Source: Halobacillus alkaliphilus
GTDB taxonomy: Bacteria; Bacillota; Bacilli; Bacillales; Halobacillaceae
Reading direction: 5' to 3'
Length of the DNA: 62,940 bases
Assembly (NCBI RefSeq): GCF_900113125.1
Contig: NZ_FOOG01000019.1
Coordinates: forward strand, 1 to 62,940
Part shown: positions 17,869 through 27,700 of the stretch, in pieces
Numbering within the stretch: the stretch's first letter is position 1
How the letters are laid out: every line of letters starts with the position of its first letter
Translations under genes and position numbers: made by a program
The notes under the pieces: generated by a model
The model's input: the letters and a program-made list of their open reading frames with translations, nothing else
What the model was told of the DNA's origin: nothing
Databases searched by the model: none

Positions 17869-19604
17869 TCGTGTTCGCTCCAAGTGGTAATGGATTCCTC
17901 TATGCTCTGCCATTTAGCTTTATGAAACGCAACATGATCTTCTCGATTTGTAATGACTTCAACTACGAAAAGACCATCGTATTTGTAGCTTTCAGCTAGT
18001 GCTTTTTTATACTCGTCCCAAGTCTCCGCCTTCCTGTGAACGCCACCATACATCTCCACTATTTTGGAAAAATCCAAATCAAGGGGTGTGCCGAACAACT
18101 CTTCAAAATGGTTAGGGTGATTCACTTGTGGGAGATAAGAGAAAATACCGCCCCCATTATTGTTGATAACTACTATTGTCATGGGCAGCCCTTTATGCTT
18201 AGCAATTAACATCCCATTAAAGTCATGATAAAAAGACAAGTCGCCCAGTAATAAGGTTGTTCTGCGCCCTGATATAGACGAACCCAGTGCGGCAGAAAGA
18301 ACCCCATCAATTCCGTTAGCACCACGATTAGCAAGTATCTTAACTGACTTAGGAGTAGACATAAAGAAACTATCCACGTCCCTTATAGGCATGCTGTTTC
18401 CAATGAATAAATTGGAATTATCAGGAAGGTATTCTGACAAATATACGACTGCATGACCTTCATTCATTTGATCTTCGGGCTCACTCAACATTTGATTCTT
18501 AGCGGTACTGTTTAACTTATGCCATAGTTCCAGCCAATCGGTTTCATAACTTCCTTCTAAAAAGAAGCCTGATAATTTACTGCAAAAGACTGCAGGGTCG
18601 CTCCATATAAACTGGGCGGTGATCCCGGCAGGCTCTCGGTAACTTTTGTAAGTATCTACTATGAAATGATCCACGTGCTTTTCAATTCTTTTCACCCATT
18701 TTAAATAAGCTTTCGATACAGGCATTGCACCAAAGCGAAGAATATAGTCTGGTTCGATTAACTCTTGAATGCGTTCAGACTTTAATAGAGCATCATAATT
18801 TTCTATGATGTTCCTCTTATCATGAGCTCCGGCTCTTAATTGAGATAACGGATCTGCTAGTATAGGAACTCCCAGTCTAGCAGCGAGCGTCGTTACAAAG
18901 GGAGCAAGTTCTTCGTCTGCCTGCGGACCAATCACGATCACTCCTCGCTCATAACTCTTCAACCTTTGAAACAGTTCTTCAAGCACTTCTTCCTGAAGGC
19001 CCGGGTCTCCTGAAAAAGCACGAGGAATAGGCTTGACTCCCTCTCTCCATAGTCCCTGCAAATTAAAATCAGGTACCAGCGGTTCGCGGAATGGAAGGTT
19101 CAAATGAACCGGTCCAGGATGATTCCCTACAGCTTCTTCAACTGCTCTTGCTGCCTGGCGTCTGGCATACATGTGCAGCCCTTCCTCAGGAACAGCTAAG
19201 TCATGATACCACCTGACGTAGCTGCCAAACATATCCGTCTGATCAATAGCCTGAGGGGCACCTGTATCTCTGAGTTCATGTGGACGATCAGCTGTAAGCA
19301 CCAGTAGAGGAACACGACTGTAATGAGCTTCTACAATAGCAGGAAAGTAATTTGCCGCTGCGGTGCCTGAAGTACACACAAGAGCCACTGGTTTATGTTG
19401 TTCTTTAGCAATCCCTAACGCAAAAAAAGCCGCAGAGCGTTCATCAAGATGAACCCAATGGTTTATCTCGGAATGCTCTGCAAGGGTCATAGCTAAAGGA
19501 GTTGACCTTGAGCCGGGCGATATAACCACATGCTCTACCCCCGAAAAGACGAGCTGGTCAACAAAGTGTGTCACATACTTGGTTAAGGACTCAACGTGTT
19601 CCAT
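17865..19604 (-). CDS. menD: SEPHCHC synthase (2-succinyl-5-enolpyruvyl-6-hydroxy-3-cyclohexene-1-carboxylate synthase)
   Basis: 579 residues from MEHVESLTKYVTHFVDQLVF. The ATG two codons earlier abuts the AGGAGG and is therefore rejected. A thiamin-diphosphate enzyme that joins isochorismate with 2-oxoglutarate. Motifs: GVEHVVISPGSRSTPLA, HLDERSAAFFALG, the ThDP-Mg region LLGDLSFYHDFNGM followed by VVINNNGGGIFSYLPQ. Its ATG shares one base with the menF stop (TAATG), indicating coupling. Confidence 0.97.
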   Translation of the reverse strand: MEHVESLTKYVTHFVDQLVFSGVEHVVISPGSRSTPLAMTLAEHSEINHWVHLDERSAAFFALGIAKEQHKPVALVCTSGTAAANYFPAIVEAHYSRVPLLVLTADRPHELRDTGAPQAIDQTDMFGSYVRWYHDLAVPEEGLHMYARRQAARAVEEAVGNHPGPVHLNLPFREPLVPDFNLQGLWREGVKPIPRAFSGDPGLQEEVLEELFQRLKSYERGVIVIGPQADEELAPFVTTLAARLGVPILADPLSQLRAGAHDKRNIIENYDALLKSERIQELIEPDYILRFGAMPVSKAYLKWVKRIEKHVDHFIVDTYKSYREPAGITAQFIWSDPAVFCSKLSGFFLEGSYETDWLELWHKLNSTAKNQMLSEPEDQMNEGHAVVYLSEYLPDNSNLFIGNSMPIRDVDSFFMSTPKSVKILANRGANGIDGVLSAALGSSISGRRTTLLLGDLSFYHDFNGMLIAKHKGLPMTIVVINNNGGGIFSYLPQVNHPNHFEELFGTPLDLDFSKIVEMYGGVHRKAETWDEYKKALAESYKYDGLFVVEVITNREDHVAFHKAKWQSIEESITTWSEHE

Positions 19605-20995
19605 TAACATCCTCCTAAAACTGAGAGCATCGGTTTTAATTTGACGTGTGTTTCTTCATACTCTGCATCTGGATCTGAGTCCTCTACTACACCGCAGCCT
19701 GCAAATAGAGAAGCTTTATCGGATTTTATCAATGCTGAACGGATAGCAACGGCAAATTCCCCATTATTATGCATATCAAACCACCCTATCGGCCCTGCAT
19801 ACCATCCTCTGTTTAACTTTTCATTGGTCCGTATATAGTCAACCGATTTTTTCTGTGGCATGCCGCCAAGAGCTGGGGTTGGATGAAGCTTTTCAATGAC
19901 ATCGAGCAGAGTGTACCCTTTCTCCAATACTGCCGTTACCGGAGTATAAAGATGCTGAAGATTTTTCAAAGGATATAATACAGGAGCTTCCGGAATCTGA
20001 ACATTATAACAGCAGGCTTCTACTGCCTGGCGAATCATTTCTACAACAAATTGATGCTCCTGCCGGTTTTTCGGATCATATAACAGTTCCTCCCCCAGCT
20101 GCACATCCTCTTCTTTGGTTTTCCCGCGGCGGGTGGTTCCTGCTAAACAAGTAGAAACAAGCTGCTGCTTATCAAGTTTTGCCAGGCGCTCTGGTGTAGC
20201 TCCTACAAAGTATTCTCCTTCGCTTTCAAAAGCAAAAATATAACTATTAGGCTGGGTTGCCGCTAATGCTTCAATAACAGCTGCGAGCTGGACAGGATCA
20301 TTAAATGAAATACGTAACTCTCTGGCAAGAACCACCTTGTCTAATAAACCTTTCTTAATATCTTCTGTTGCCTGTTCAATCGATTTCTTCCACCCGGACG
20401 GGTCAATCTCTTCTGAGTCTTTTCTTACCGGTAATTCAAAGGTCTGATGCCCAGCTTTCAATAAAGTTTCACGATGGTTAGATAATTGTGTAATTATCTG
20501 CTGCTTGTGGTCTTCTGGAAATATAAGAACATTTGTTGTCAAATAGGATTCAGGACCTTTGTTGGTCAATAGAAAAGCCGGAATGGTCATCTGGCTGTCA
20601 GGGAAAGCTTCCCATGGGACCTGTTCATTCTGTTTGGAATCAAAACTAAAACCCCCAAGCGCAACGATCCCCGTCCCCTTTTCATTAAATTCATCGTATG
20701 TCGATGCACTTTGATGGATATTGTCCCACATGACCTGTATTTCCTTAAATCGATTTTTGTTTTCCGCATACATTTTATAGGCTGTGCCAACAGCCACCAT
20801 TGTAAAATCCTCTTCAGCGCTTCGCCAAAACAAGCAATGATTGTTTATGGAAGTTCCAGCATCCAGAAATTGAAATGGATCTGATGGCTCTATTTGATCC
20901 ACCACACTAATCAATTGTGGTTCATTTCTTTCTTGCGCCTGATTTATGGCTTTTTCAATTATTTCATCTATTTGAGGTGCTTGTGTATGAAGCAT
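19604..20995 (-). CDS. menF: Isochorismate synthase
   Basis: 463 residues starting MLHTQAPQIDEIIEKAINQ; a GGGAGG lies eight bases upstream, which favours this start over a slightly longer frame. It converts chorismate to isochorismate, the entry to menaquinone synthesis. The chorismate-binding domain is C-terminal: GATPERLAKLDKQQLVSTCLAGT, HQFVVEMI, LHPTPALGGMP, and GPIGWFDMHNNGEFAVAIRSAL. First gene of the men operon, divergent from menA. Confidence 0.96.
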   Translation of the reverse strand: MLHTQAPQIDEIIEKAINQAQERNEPQLISVVDQIEPSDPFQFLDAGTSINNHCLFWRSAEEDFTMVAVGTAYKMYAENKNRFKEIQVMWDNIHQSASTYDEFNEKGTGIVALGGFSFDSKQNEQVPWEAFPDSQMTIPAFLLTNKGPESYLTTNVLIFPEDHKQQIITQLSNHRETLLKAGHQTFELPVRKDSEEIDPSGWKKSIEQATEDIKKGLLDKVVLARELRISFNDPVQLAAVIEALAATQPNSYIFAFESEGEYFVGATPERLAKLDKQQLVSTCLAGTTRRGKTKEEDVQLGEELLYDPKNRQEHQFVVEMIRQAVEACCYNVQIPEAPVLYPLKNLQHLYTPVTAVLEKGYTLLDVIEKLHPTPALGGMPQKKSVDYIRTNEKLNRGWYAGPIGWFDMHNNGEFAVAIRSALIKSDKASLFAGCGVVEDSDPDAEYEETHVKLKPMLSVLGGC

Positions 20996-21153
20996 CAAAA
21001 TTCCTCCCATTCCTCAGGGGACGTCATAATACATTTATAACGGTTCAAAAACCGTTTGTTTAAATTTAGTAAAGGATAATCTATATCTATTTTATTCTCT
21101 TTTTTCCCTTGACTCAAGAATTGTCCACCCAATCTTACAGATTAATACATGTA

Positions 21154-21182
21154 TTGACACTCAAGAAGTGTTTCTCTAAACT
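21154..21182 (+). promoter_or_regulatory. menA promoter
   Basis: -35 TTGACA (21154-21159), 17-base spacer, -10 TAAACT (21177-21182), 47 bases ahead of the menA ATG. Confidence 0.7.
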
Positions 21183-21229
21183 TAATTTGTTATCATATGA
21201 GTAGTTAAAGTACAAGGGAGAGGACATCT

Positions 21230-22174
21230 ATGAACTCTGTTCCAAATCAAAACATGAAAGCTTCCTTGAATGAACGTGAAGGTTTCCAAGTATGGTGGAG
21301 GTTGTTAAGACCTCATACCCTGACGGCTGCCTTTGTTCCCGCATTTGTCGGAACAATGCTTGCTGCAATGGAGCAGCCGATCAATTTGGGGTTATTTGCC
21401 GCAATGTTATTAGCTTCTATCCTCATTCAAGCTGCTACAAACATGTTTAATGAATATTACGACTATGTAAGAGGACTGGACAATGAGAATTCCGTTGGTA
21501 TTGGCGGCACCATTGTAAGAGACGGTATCAGCCCACGTGTTGTGCGTTCCCTCGCTATTGGCTTTTTTGTCATGGCTGGATTGTTAGGGATATATATTTG
21601 TATCGCATCAAGCTGGTGGATCGCTGTTATTGGGCTTGTTTCCATGCTTTTTGGATACTTATATACAGGCGGGCCTTATCCAATTGCTTATACACCATTC
21701 GGCGAATTGACAGCTGGTTTTTTTATGGGCACGATTATTGTAGGGATTAGTTATTATATCCAGCGATTGACGATTTCATGGGAAGTTATTCTTGTCTCCA
21801 TTCCCGTCGCTATATTTGTTGGAGCCATCCTTCTTGCTAACAATATTCGCGACAGAGTGGGCGATGCCGATAATGGCAGAAGGACATTAGCTATACTATT
21901 TGGTCATAAAGGATCGATTCGCTTTTTAACTGTCCTTTTTCTCATAGCCTATGGACTGACGATCACGTTAATTATCTTTAGCATTTTACCCTATTGGTCA
22001 TTTATTACCCTATTCAGTGTAGCGAAAGGTTATCAGGCTATTCAAGGGTTTAAAGGAAAATCTCAACCTCTTGAAATGATGCCGGCAATGGTAGCCACAG
22101 CAAAAACCAACACGATGTATGGAGTCCTCTTGGGTATTTCTATGCTATTGGAGATTTCTATCCCTCTGGGATAA
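21230..22174 (+). CDS. menA: 1,4-Dihydroxy-2-naphthoate prenyltransferase
   Basis: 314 residues, an integral membrane protein of the UbiA family with about eight to nine membrane segments. It attaches the polyprenyl chain to DHNA. The first Asp-rich motif is NMFNEYYDYVRGLD (about 75-88) and the second is ANNIRDRVGDADNGRRT (about 203-219). The RBS is GGGAGAGG. It is transcribed away from menF, so all steps from chorismate to demethylmenaquinone can be assembled locally. The menG (ubiE) methyltransferase is not in the window. Confidence 0.96.
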   Translation: MNSVPNQNMKASLNEREGFQVWWRLLRPHTLTAAFVPAFVGTMLAAMEQPINLGLFAAMLLASILIQAATNMFNEYYDYVRGLDNENSVGIGGTIVRDGISPRVVRSLAIGFFVMAGLLGIYICIASSWWIAVIGLVSMLFGYLYTGGPYPIAYTPFGELTAGFFMGTIIVGISYYIQRLTISWEVILVSIPVAIFVGAILLANNIRDRVGDADNGRRTLAILFGHKGSIRFLTVLFLIAYGLTITLIIFSILPYWSFITLFSVAKGYQAIQGFKGKSQPLEMMPAMVATAKTNTMYGVLLGISMLLEISIPLG

Positions 22175-22176
22175 CT

Positions 22177-22205
22177 AAAAGGGTGGCTTAAAGCCATCCT
22201 TTTTT
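22177..22205 (+). terminator. menA terminator
   Basis: AAAAGGGTGGCTT and AAGCCATCCTTTTTT pair with a very short loop, three bases after the menA stop. Confidence 0.85.
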
Positions 22206-22260
22206 CTATAGGTTTGACTCCGGACGCAACGGGAAATATGAGGTAAAGGATGGATATCTA

Positions 22261-22656
22261 ATGGAAAAATTAATAAAAAATACTCTAATGGAAACCTTAG
22301 GTATGGAAATTGAATATGCGCAAGCTGATTATGTTCAGATCCGCATGCCTGTGGATCACCGCACTCATCAGCCTATGGGCTTTCTACACGGCGGTGCAAG
22401 CGTAGCTTTAGCTGAAAGTGCTGCCAGTATAGGCGCATACTTAAATGTAGATGAAGAGAAGCAGCAGATTTTCGGTATCGAAATTAATGCCAATCACATT
22501 AAGAGTATTCGCAAGGGGCACGTCATCGGTAAAGCAACGCCAATTCATATTGGGCGCAATACGATGGTCTGGGAAGTCAAGATCCTGAATGAACAACAAG
22601 AAACCATTTCGATATCCAGGTGTACCATTGGAGTAGTGCCTGTAAAAAATAATTGA
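22261..22656 (+). CDS. Hotdog-fold acyl-CoA thioesterase, possible DHNA-CoA hydrolase
   Basis: 131 residues, PaaI/YuxO type. The motif HQPMGFLHGGASVALAESAASIGAY contains the usual HGG and the acidic residue (Glu) of this hotdog subgroup. Further on, EINANHIKSIRKGHVIGKATPIHIGRNTMVWEVKI matches the family. YuxO/MenI proteins hydrolyse DHNA-CoA, the step between MenB and MenA, and this gene lies directly after menA; that makes the assignment attractive but unproven. Downstream yteA follows after 17 bases, so the two are likely co-transcribed. Confidence 0.82.
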   Translation: MEKLIKNTLMETLGMEIEYAQADYVQIRMPVDHRTHQPMGFLHGGASVALAESAASIGAYLNVDEEKQQIFGIEINANHIKSIRKGHVIGKATPIHIGRNTMVWEVKILNEQQETISISRCTIGVVPVKNN

Positions 22657-22673
22657 AAAGGGGCCGATTTCAC

Positions 22674-23042
22674 ATGTTAACAGAGAAACAAAAAGAATCC
22701 TTTAAACAGCAGCTTTTAGAAATGAAAAAAGAAGCAGAAGAAGAGATGGAAGAATATAAGGACGATCGATTGAAAAATGACTACGAAAATGATGACACTG
22801 GAGAGATTTCAAGTGTTGCCGACCACCCGGGAAACTTGGGAACAGATCAATTCGAACGAGAAAAAGAACAGACATTTTATGAAAAATCCCGCGAAAAATT
22901 AATGGAAGTCAACGATGCTTTGCAACGAATGGAAGAAGACCGTTATGGATTGAGTGAGAAGTCAGGGGAACCTATACCTCTAGAGCGTTTAGAAGCTATG
23001 CCGACGGCTCGCTATCGCGTGGATGAAATTGAGAATAAATAA
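22674..23042 (+). CDS. yteA: YteA/DksA-TraR-type protein with degraded zinc finger
   Basis: 122 residues from MLTEKQKESFKQQLLEMKKE, with AAAAGGGG upstream. The N-terminal half is a charged coiled coil followed by DDTGEISSVADHPGNLGTDQFEREKEQTF, and the C-terminal half is RYGLSEKSGEPIPLERLEAMPTARYRVDEI, the DksA-like finger region. The cysteines expected in that finger (Cys-x2-Cys pairs) are absent: the first position is LSEKS rather than CxxC. It belongs to the Bacillus YteA regulatory family; its target is not known to me. Confidence 0.85.
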   Translation: MLTEKQKESFKQQLLEMKKEAEEEMEEYKDDRLKNDYENDDTGEISSVADHPGNLGTDQFEREKEQTFYEKSREKLMEVNDALQRMEEDRYGLSEKSGEPIPLERLEAMPTARYRVDEIENK

Positions 23043-23052
23043 TATTAAACAT

Positions 23053-23085
23053 AAAAAAAGCTGTCCAGTTTGGACAGCTTTTTTT
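23053..23085. terminator. Bidirectional terminator between yteA and ribU
   Basis: AAAAAAAGCTGTCCA and TGGACAGCTTTTTTT pair across GTT; it serves both convergent genes. Confidence 0.9.
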
Positions 23086-23683
23086 AGGCTGCTTTGGAAG
23101 AGCGAACGCTCTTTTGCTCGATCCACGGCTTTAACTTAATAAATAATGGAACAAACAAAGCCCCAATAATGATTCCTTTTATTGCATTGAACGGGAGAAT
23201 CCCCGCTAAAATAGTTATCCATTTAACATTAGAACTCATGGTTTCCCACCCCATGAACCAGCTGTATGCAGGTAAAATAAGAAAGTAATTAAGTACACTC
23301 ATCCCTGCTGCCATAATAATAGAGCTGGCGACAATGCCGGAAACTAATGACTTTGTTGATTTAAATTTGTGATAGACCATGGCTGCTGGTACTACAAACA
23401 GGACACCTGCTGCAAAGTTAGCCATTACCCCTACTGGATCGGCAGCACCTGTATAAATTAGATACAGCGCATTTTTTAAACCTTCTACGATCACTCCAGC
23501 TAATGGAGTAAAAAGAATAGCTGCAATTAGTGCAGGGATTTCGCTAAAGTCCACTTTTAAATATTGAGGAAGCATAGGCAGTGGAAAATTAAGCAGCATT
23601 AAAACCATAGAAATACTTCCCATTAGAGCTAATATAATTAATTTAAGCAGTTTTGATGATTGACCTGCATAAGGGTTCATCAT
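23084..23683 (-). CDS. ribU: Riboflavin ECF transporter substrate-binding subunit
   Basis: 199 residues with about six hydrophobic segments. Typical S-component features: N-terminal LILALMGSISMVLMLLNFPLPMLPQYLKVDFSEIPALIAAIL (the KVDFSEIPALI motif is diagnostic of RibU), then GVIVEGLKNALYLI and DPVGVMANFAAG. It would work with shared ECF A and T subunits encoded elsewhere. The FMN riboswitch upstream confirms flavin-related control. The start is the first of two tandem ATGs after GGAGGAGATGG. Confidence 0.95.
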   Translation of the reverse strand: MMNPYAGQSSKLLKLIILALMGSISMVLMLLNFPLPMLPQYLKVDFSEIPALIAAILFTPLAGVIVEGLKNALYLIYTGAADPVGVMANFAAGVLFVVPAAMVYHKFKSTKSLVSGIVASSIIMAAGMSVLNYFLILPAYSWFMGWETMSSNVKWITILAGILPFNAIKGIIIGALFVPLFIKLKPWIEQKSVRSSKAA

Positions 23684-23760
23684 CCATCTCCTCCTTCATC
23701 TTTTTCATCGATTCACATCCCAGATGAAGGTGAACGTGCTCCCTATTTCCAAAATAAAAA

Positions 23761-23995
23761 CCCTAAAGCATACATAAAAGGGCTTTAGGGTGGATTAATT
23801 ATCCATAGGAAACAATAGGTAGAATTAGATATACTTCTACCTGCTTCGCTCGACATCTTCTCCCATCCAGACTGTAACTGTCGGTCCCGGAGTTGCACCA
23901 GGTCCACCGTTTAGCATGATGCCAAACGGGTCACGGACTGAAAGCGTATATACGCTTATTACCGTCGGTCGGGAATTGCACCCTGCCCCGAAGAT
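23761..23995 (-). promoter_or_regulatory. FMN riboswitch (RFN element) with terminator
   Basis: On the minus strand the aptamer runs from GAAGAT-complement ATCTTC (23995) through GGGGCAGGGTGCAATTCCC, ACCGACGGTAAT, CCTGGTGCAACTCCGGGACCGACAGT and GTCTGGATGGGAGAAGAT to about 23855. A terminator stem (CCCTAAAGCC / GCTTTAGGG then TTTTTA, 23790 to 23755) follows. Known mechanism: FMN binding ends transcription before ribU. Confidence 0.95.
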
Positions 23996-24089
23996 GGAAC
24001 CGATATGATATTGTATTATTATTTTATATAAAACCCTAGGAAATGGCAACTCTTTAGTTTTAATCTGATCATTTTAGGTTTAATTAGGA

Positions 24090-24140
24090 TTAATATTGAA
24101 AGATTGTTGACGAGTTTCGTCAACAATCTTTCAATATTAA
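24090..24140. repeat. Perfect 24-bp hairpin with a three-base loop
   Basis: The left arm (24090-24113) and right arm (24117-24140) are perfect complements around GTT. AT-rich; the arms contain TGTTGACGA / TCGTCAACA. No U run follows on either side, so it is not an ordinary terminator. It lies in a gene-free stretch. Confidence 0.85.
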
Positions 24141-24693
24141 GTATTTATGTGGAATGACTTAAATGAGTTGTCTTCGGTTTCCTCTTTTATTTATTAATCA
24201 CAACACCGGTCTATTGTATGTCTAGCTCAAAATTCGTAATTACTTGAATTTGGTTGTGTTAAAGTTAGTCCTGATATTATCTAAAACAAAGACCTCCAAT
24301 TTCTCGGAAGTCCTTGTGGGATATTATCCTATTCAACTATAGCGCCTTTCTTTTAAGTCTTGAAACCGAGTATAAATCTTAGGTTGTATTTTACTTTAGT
24401 AGATAATCCTAATACCTTATTTTATTTACCTTTACTCCATTTGCAACAGACGTAATGGCAAAAGTGCTTAAAAAGAAACTAAGCATGGCATAAGATCCAC
24501 CTTCGTCCCCTAATGTTAACAAAACCTTTTAAAGACGATTATGAAATGGAAAGTTTCTTTATTTTTAAGATCAGTTCCTGTTCAAGACTGACTACATGAC
24601 AGTGTCTGATCCCTGTTTCGTTAAAGTTACGCGCTGGGAAACAGCACTTTTATAGGTTATAAAACGCGCTTAAAAAGACATGACTGCTTACTC
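24141..24693. other. Gene-free stretch between ribU leader and fructan island
   Basis: No reading frame here has a start signal or recognisable product. An imperfect hairpin on the minus strand (ACAAGGACTTCC / GGAGGTCTTTGT then TTTTAG, near 24317-24284) resembles a terminator. The remainder is AT-rich; it may be decayed mobile-element sequence (weak inference). Confidence 0.5.
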
Positions 24694-24730
24694 AAAAAAG
24701 GTTCCGTTCCACACCGGAACAGAACCTTTT
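24694..24730 (-). terminator. Terminator of the giant GH32 gene
   Basis: On the minus strand AAGGTTCTGTTCC and GGAACGGAACCTT pair, then TTTTTT, just after the stop codon. Confidence 0.88.
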
Positions 24731-24733
24731 CCC

Positions 24734-27700
24734 TTATTTTAAGTATTTCTCGGTGACACTGCGAACTTCTTTCCCTTTCGCATGTTTGTTTACTCTCTTC
24801 ATCACATACCCCTGAACTTTCCCTGCATCCGAAGGTTGACGGGCTCCTGTTTCTTCAATCGCATGCTGTACATAAAAATGGAGCTGGATCGAACTGAGCG
24901 TGTACTCTTTTTTCTTCAACTTTAGTTTCTTCTCAAGAAAATCTATCATTTCATTCTTGATTAAACGTAATGTTTCTTCTTCCTCCTCTATTTTATCTTC
25001 TGCATCCTGATAGAGTTCGATTTTCTCATCAAGATCTTTTCCTGTTTGCAGATCCATCTCCTTCAGTTGCCCGAGGAGTCTCTCTTCTTCACTCAAGACG
25101 CCGGGGACGTTGACGTCATCCACATTAATATGACCCCAGCCTCCTTCGGCCTTGTCTGTGATTCGAATCAAGAGGGTTTCTCCGACATACTCAGAAGCAT
25201 CCCATTCGACGCGACGGTACGTTTCCTGGTTTCTTCCTGTCGCTTGCTTCAATACGTTTCCATTCGAGACTCGGATCAGGGAGACAGAGAGTTGCTCGAT
25301 GTTATTGCCACCGCCGATCAGAAAGTCGATCTTTCCATTGCCGCCAAGCTCAAAGGCCTGTGATTCTAAAATACCTGTCGCTGCGTCGCCACCGCTTGAA
25401 TCAAGGAATCCCCAAAGGTGATGTCGCTCAGGGTCTATCTGGGCTTCGGCCTGGTCAAACGGGCCGCCCCAGCCCCAGTCGTCTTTCGCTGTGACATGCG
25501 CATCAGAGAAGGCCTCTCCTTCTACGATGTTCCATCCCGATAAGTCACCAGTTTGGAAATCATGGTTTTCAAGCTCCCCATGTGGCGGGATGGTTTCTGT
25601 TTCTTTTTCATAAACCGGAGCGGTCTCACCGAAAGCACCGTTCATTTCCCAGACATCCATGGACACGATCTCTGGGTCGCCTCCTTCACTCCAAATCTCT
25701 AGGCCAAGCGCATCATAACTTGTAGGATAGACGCGGGAAGTGATGCTCTTATGTCCATTGGCATACGCTTCAACCATCGAGCGGTCCAAGTAAAGATGAA
25801 GCTGCCAACGGTCGCCGTTCAATTTCAGTTCTCCGCCTTGGACGCCTTTACTCACATCCGGGTCCAGGCTGGACTGATTCCGGTTAATCGCAAATGTTTC
25901 TTCCGTAGTATCGTAATACACGAGCGTTTCTTCTTCGCCATTTTCACTCTGCCGTACTTTAATACCCACTTTATCCGCTTTCTTCGGATCGATGTCTAAG
26001 ATAATTTCAAGCATGTCGCCTTCCACATCCTGAATCAACTCATTCGCTTCTTTCATTCCTTTGTTTTCAAAGGATACCAAAGAATCGCCTCTTAAAGATT
26101 CCAGTTCCTGTATCGGCTGAAGTCCGAGATCGTTATTGCCTCTCAACGAAAGTTCCACAGGCAGTCCAGCATTGTGCGCCCAGCCGGCATCATAATGTTC
26201 TTGCTCGCTACGTTTGTCTTGAGCAATGTTGAATAAAATTGGCGTGCCGTCTTCATCCACCATGCCGCTTGGACCTGTGAAATGTTCACCATAGTCGAAC
26301 ATTTTCGGTTCTTCATGATCAGGGACAAACGCTAAGTTCTCTTTATCCCACGTACCTACCCAGTAGAAGGTGTATTTGACATTATGCGGGCTGTATCCAT
26401 CGAACCATGGGTTGATAAAGAATGCATATTTTTCTTCTCCAGATTCACCTTTTCCGATCGGAAGAAAGACGGGTAGTTCCCATACGTCTCCCGTTTTTGG
26501 ATAGGATTCTGAATCTCCGGTAAAGAAAGGTTTCTCGTAGGTCCAGTTTTCCAAATCCTTCGAAGAATATAACAGTGCTGTTCCACCCACTTGATCAATT
26601 CCTGACCCCATCAGCTGATACCAGGTGTCTCCATCTTTCCAAACGAATGGATCGCGGAACTGGCCGTACATCACTTCGCCCTCTTCTGCCGGAAGGTTTT
26701 CTTCCTGTATCGTTACAGGCTCATCAAGCATGCGCCATTCCTTCAATTCAGGATCACTCGGGTCCTCGCTAACGGCAAGACCCGTCATTTGATTCGGGAA
26801 TTTACTGTCATCTCCTGCCGTGAAGAATAGGATCGGTTCCCCGTTCTCATCGAGGGTCGCGCTACCGGACCATACTCCGTCTGGAGCCACTGAGTTCGCT
26901 TCAGGTGCAAGAGCGGTAGGAAGCTCTTCCCAATGCACCAGATCCTCACTAACCGCATGTCCCCAATGAATATGGTGCCAATACGGTCCCTGCGGGTTCT
27001 TTTGATAGAAAATGTGATATTTTCCATTATAATAGATCGGTGCGTGTGGTTCGTTCATCCAATGTTCCGGAGGCATGAAATGATACTGTGGTCGATGCTG
27101 ATCTCCATCGTAACGCGTACGGTCCCAGTCCATGGATGGTTCAGGGAGCGTGTGATCGGCGAAGTTCTCTACCATAGACTGATACTCCTGCTGAATCTCT
27201 TCGGCTGTCTTCGCCTCATTTGCGATTTTCACTTCATCCATCAAACCATTGAACATATTGGCATCAAACACCCCATTAATCTGTGCCGCCTGGTTGTGTT
27301 TCCCAATCAAAAGATCCTCGCTGGACGTTGTTATCCTTCCATTGGTTGTTTCGGCCTGGCCGACCAATTCTCCATTCAAGTAAAGTTTCATCGATTGGTC
27401 ATTCCGGTCGAAAGTAGCGGCCACATGGGACCACTGATCCTTTTCCAGTACTTGGTCAGACGTCGTGGAAACCTCTTGCCACTCGCCATTGATACCTGCC
27501 TGGAAAGAAAGCTTGCCGTGGCGGCCCATTCCTAAAATAAACCCTTCGCCTTTTGACTTGTCATGCTGGTTGACAATTGCGGATACTTGATTAAGATCCC
27601 CCCACTCATACGCTCGTGGAGCTACCCATCCTTCTATGGTAAGGGCATCTTCGGGCTGGACGAATGATTCGTCTGTATGTGTCACCCAAGTGGAATACCC

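Noticed and set aside
23837-24049. 70-codon frame on the minus strand upstream of ribU
   Set aside because: It lies within the FMN riboswitch, whose conserved bases account for the open frame.
26933-27535. 200-codon plus-strand frame inside the giant GH32 gene
   Set aside because: A shadow of the large gene; the sense frame has clear GH32 and LamG motifs and this one has none.
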